Shown here piece by piece: positions 7,775 to 7,909 of a stretch of DNA of 7,909 bases (position 1 is its first letter; every line of letters starts with the position of its first letter). The stretch is from positions 1 to 7,909 of the forward strand of contig JAYYEI010000061.1 in assembly GCA_036159995.1 (NCBI GenBank). Direction: 5' to 3'. This DNA comes from UBA8752 sp036159995. GTDB taxonomy: Bacteria > Bacteroidota > Bacteroidia > Flavobacteriales_D > Sanyastnellaceae. The notes beneath the pieces are model-generated. The model made no database searches, had not been told where the DNA came from, and was given only the letters and a program-made list of their open reading frames with translations. The translations under genes and the position numbers were made by a program.

Positions 7775-7909
7775 ATGCAGTTCCACAGCACCAAGAACAA
7801 GAACGAGACGGCGGCCTTCCACGAGGCCATCCTCCGCGGACTGCCACCGGACAACGGCCTCTATTTCCCGGACCACATCCCGACGCTCCCGTTGGAAACG
7901 TGGATGGGC
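7775..7909 (+). CDS. thrC: Threonine synthase (partial, N-terminal 45 codons only)
   Basis: The ATG lies five bases after the thrB stop, and the frame is open to the right edge (45 codons). The visible protein, beginning MQFHSTKNKNETAAFHEAIL and continuing RGLPPDNGLYFP, matches the N-terminal domain of threonine synthase, where the Tyr/Phe-x-Ser-Thr start and the GLPPDxGLYFP segment are characteristic. The enzyme is pyridoxal-phosphate dependent and converts O-phosphohomoserine to threonine. The catalytic lysine and cofactor site lie beyond the window. Its place as third gene of a thrA-thrB-thrC order supports the call strongly. I cannot judge whether the rest of the gene is intact. Confidence 0.93.
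   Translation, partial: MQFHSTKNKNETAAFHEAILRGLPPDNGLYFPDHIPTLPLETWMG

Larger units (their letters stand above)
4352..7909 (+). other. Threonine biosynthesis operon thrA-thrB-thrC
   Basis: Three same-strand genes with gaps of 19 and 5 bases cover all the homoserine- and threonine-specific steps from aspartate, apart from aspartate-semialdehyde dehydrogenase. The order is the same as in E. coli. The 84-base gap before thrA contains no run of Thr or Ile codons, so an enterobacterial-type thrL attenuator is not apparent. Control is more likely through ACT-domain feedback on ThrA or through an unidentified promoter or hairpin upstream. The operon call rests on spacing and pathway logic. Confidence 0.9.

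Noticed and set aside
6741..7847. A 368-codon minus-strand open frame opposite thrB
   Set aside because: It spans the end of thrA, all of thrB and the start of thrC in antisense and has a biased, motif-free translation.
1..7909. Search for a new defence, mobile or otherwise undescribed system
   Set aside because: Every substantial coding region belongs to a known housekeeping or peptidase family. I saw no direct-repeat arrays, transposase, integrase, toxin-antitoxin pair or unexplained stretch longer than 84 bases.

Overview
This is a GC-rich bacterial window carrying six protein genes: one on the minus strand and five on the plus strand. It looks like core housekeeping chromosome. I see no mobile element, CRISPR array, RNA gene or unknown gene cluster, and I do not think it holds an undescribed system. 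The best lineage guess is Bacteroidota or a close relative. The enoyl-ACP reductase is the Bacteroidota-type FabI, with a start close to NLLxGKKGIIFGALN and the stretches HSIGMSPNVRK and YGDMADAKSLLESIARSFGY. The aspartokinase and homoserine dehydrogenase are fused and followed directly by thrB and thrC. A secreted DPP IV-type peptidase is present. None of the start codons has a convincing Shine-Dalgarno sequence, as is usual in that phylum. The high GC content points away from the typical low-GC flavobacteria, but I cannot name a genus.

Layout: positions 1-1912 (minus strand) hold the first 637 codons of a dipeptidyl-peptidase IV family S9 serine peptidase that runs off the left edge. A 65-base divergent intergenic region (1913-1977) contains a small GC-rich palindrome. 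A GlcD/D-lactate dehydrogenase-like FAD enzyme lies at 1978-3408. After a 40-base gap comes fabI (3449-4267). An 84-base gap with a substantial stem-loop (4272-4307) precedes thrA (4352-6823). Then come thrB (6843-7769) and the first 45 codons of thrC (7775 to the right edge).

Function: thrA, thrB and thrC are spaced 19 and 5 bases apart and form a compact threonine operon. ThrA phosphorylates aspartate and, after the aspartate-semialdehyde dehydrogenase step (gene not in this window), reduces the semialdehyde to homoserine. ThrB phosphorylates homoserine, and ThrC converts phosphohomoserine to threonine. FabI performs the last reduction of type II fatty-acid elongation and may be read from the same or an upstream transcript. 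The FAD enzyme is a cytosolic or membrane-associated 2-hydroxyacid oxidoreductase. The DPP IV enzyme is exported and trims peptides outside the cytoplasm. The second-look items are modest: the fabI-thrA hairpin, the divergent control region, a strand-dependent difference in third-codon-base usage, and the unknown substrate of the FAD enzyme.
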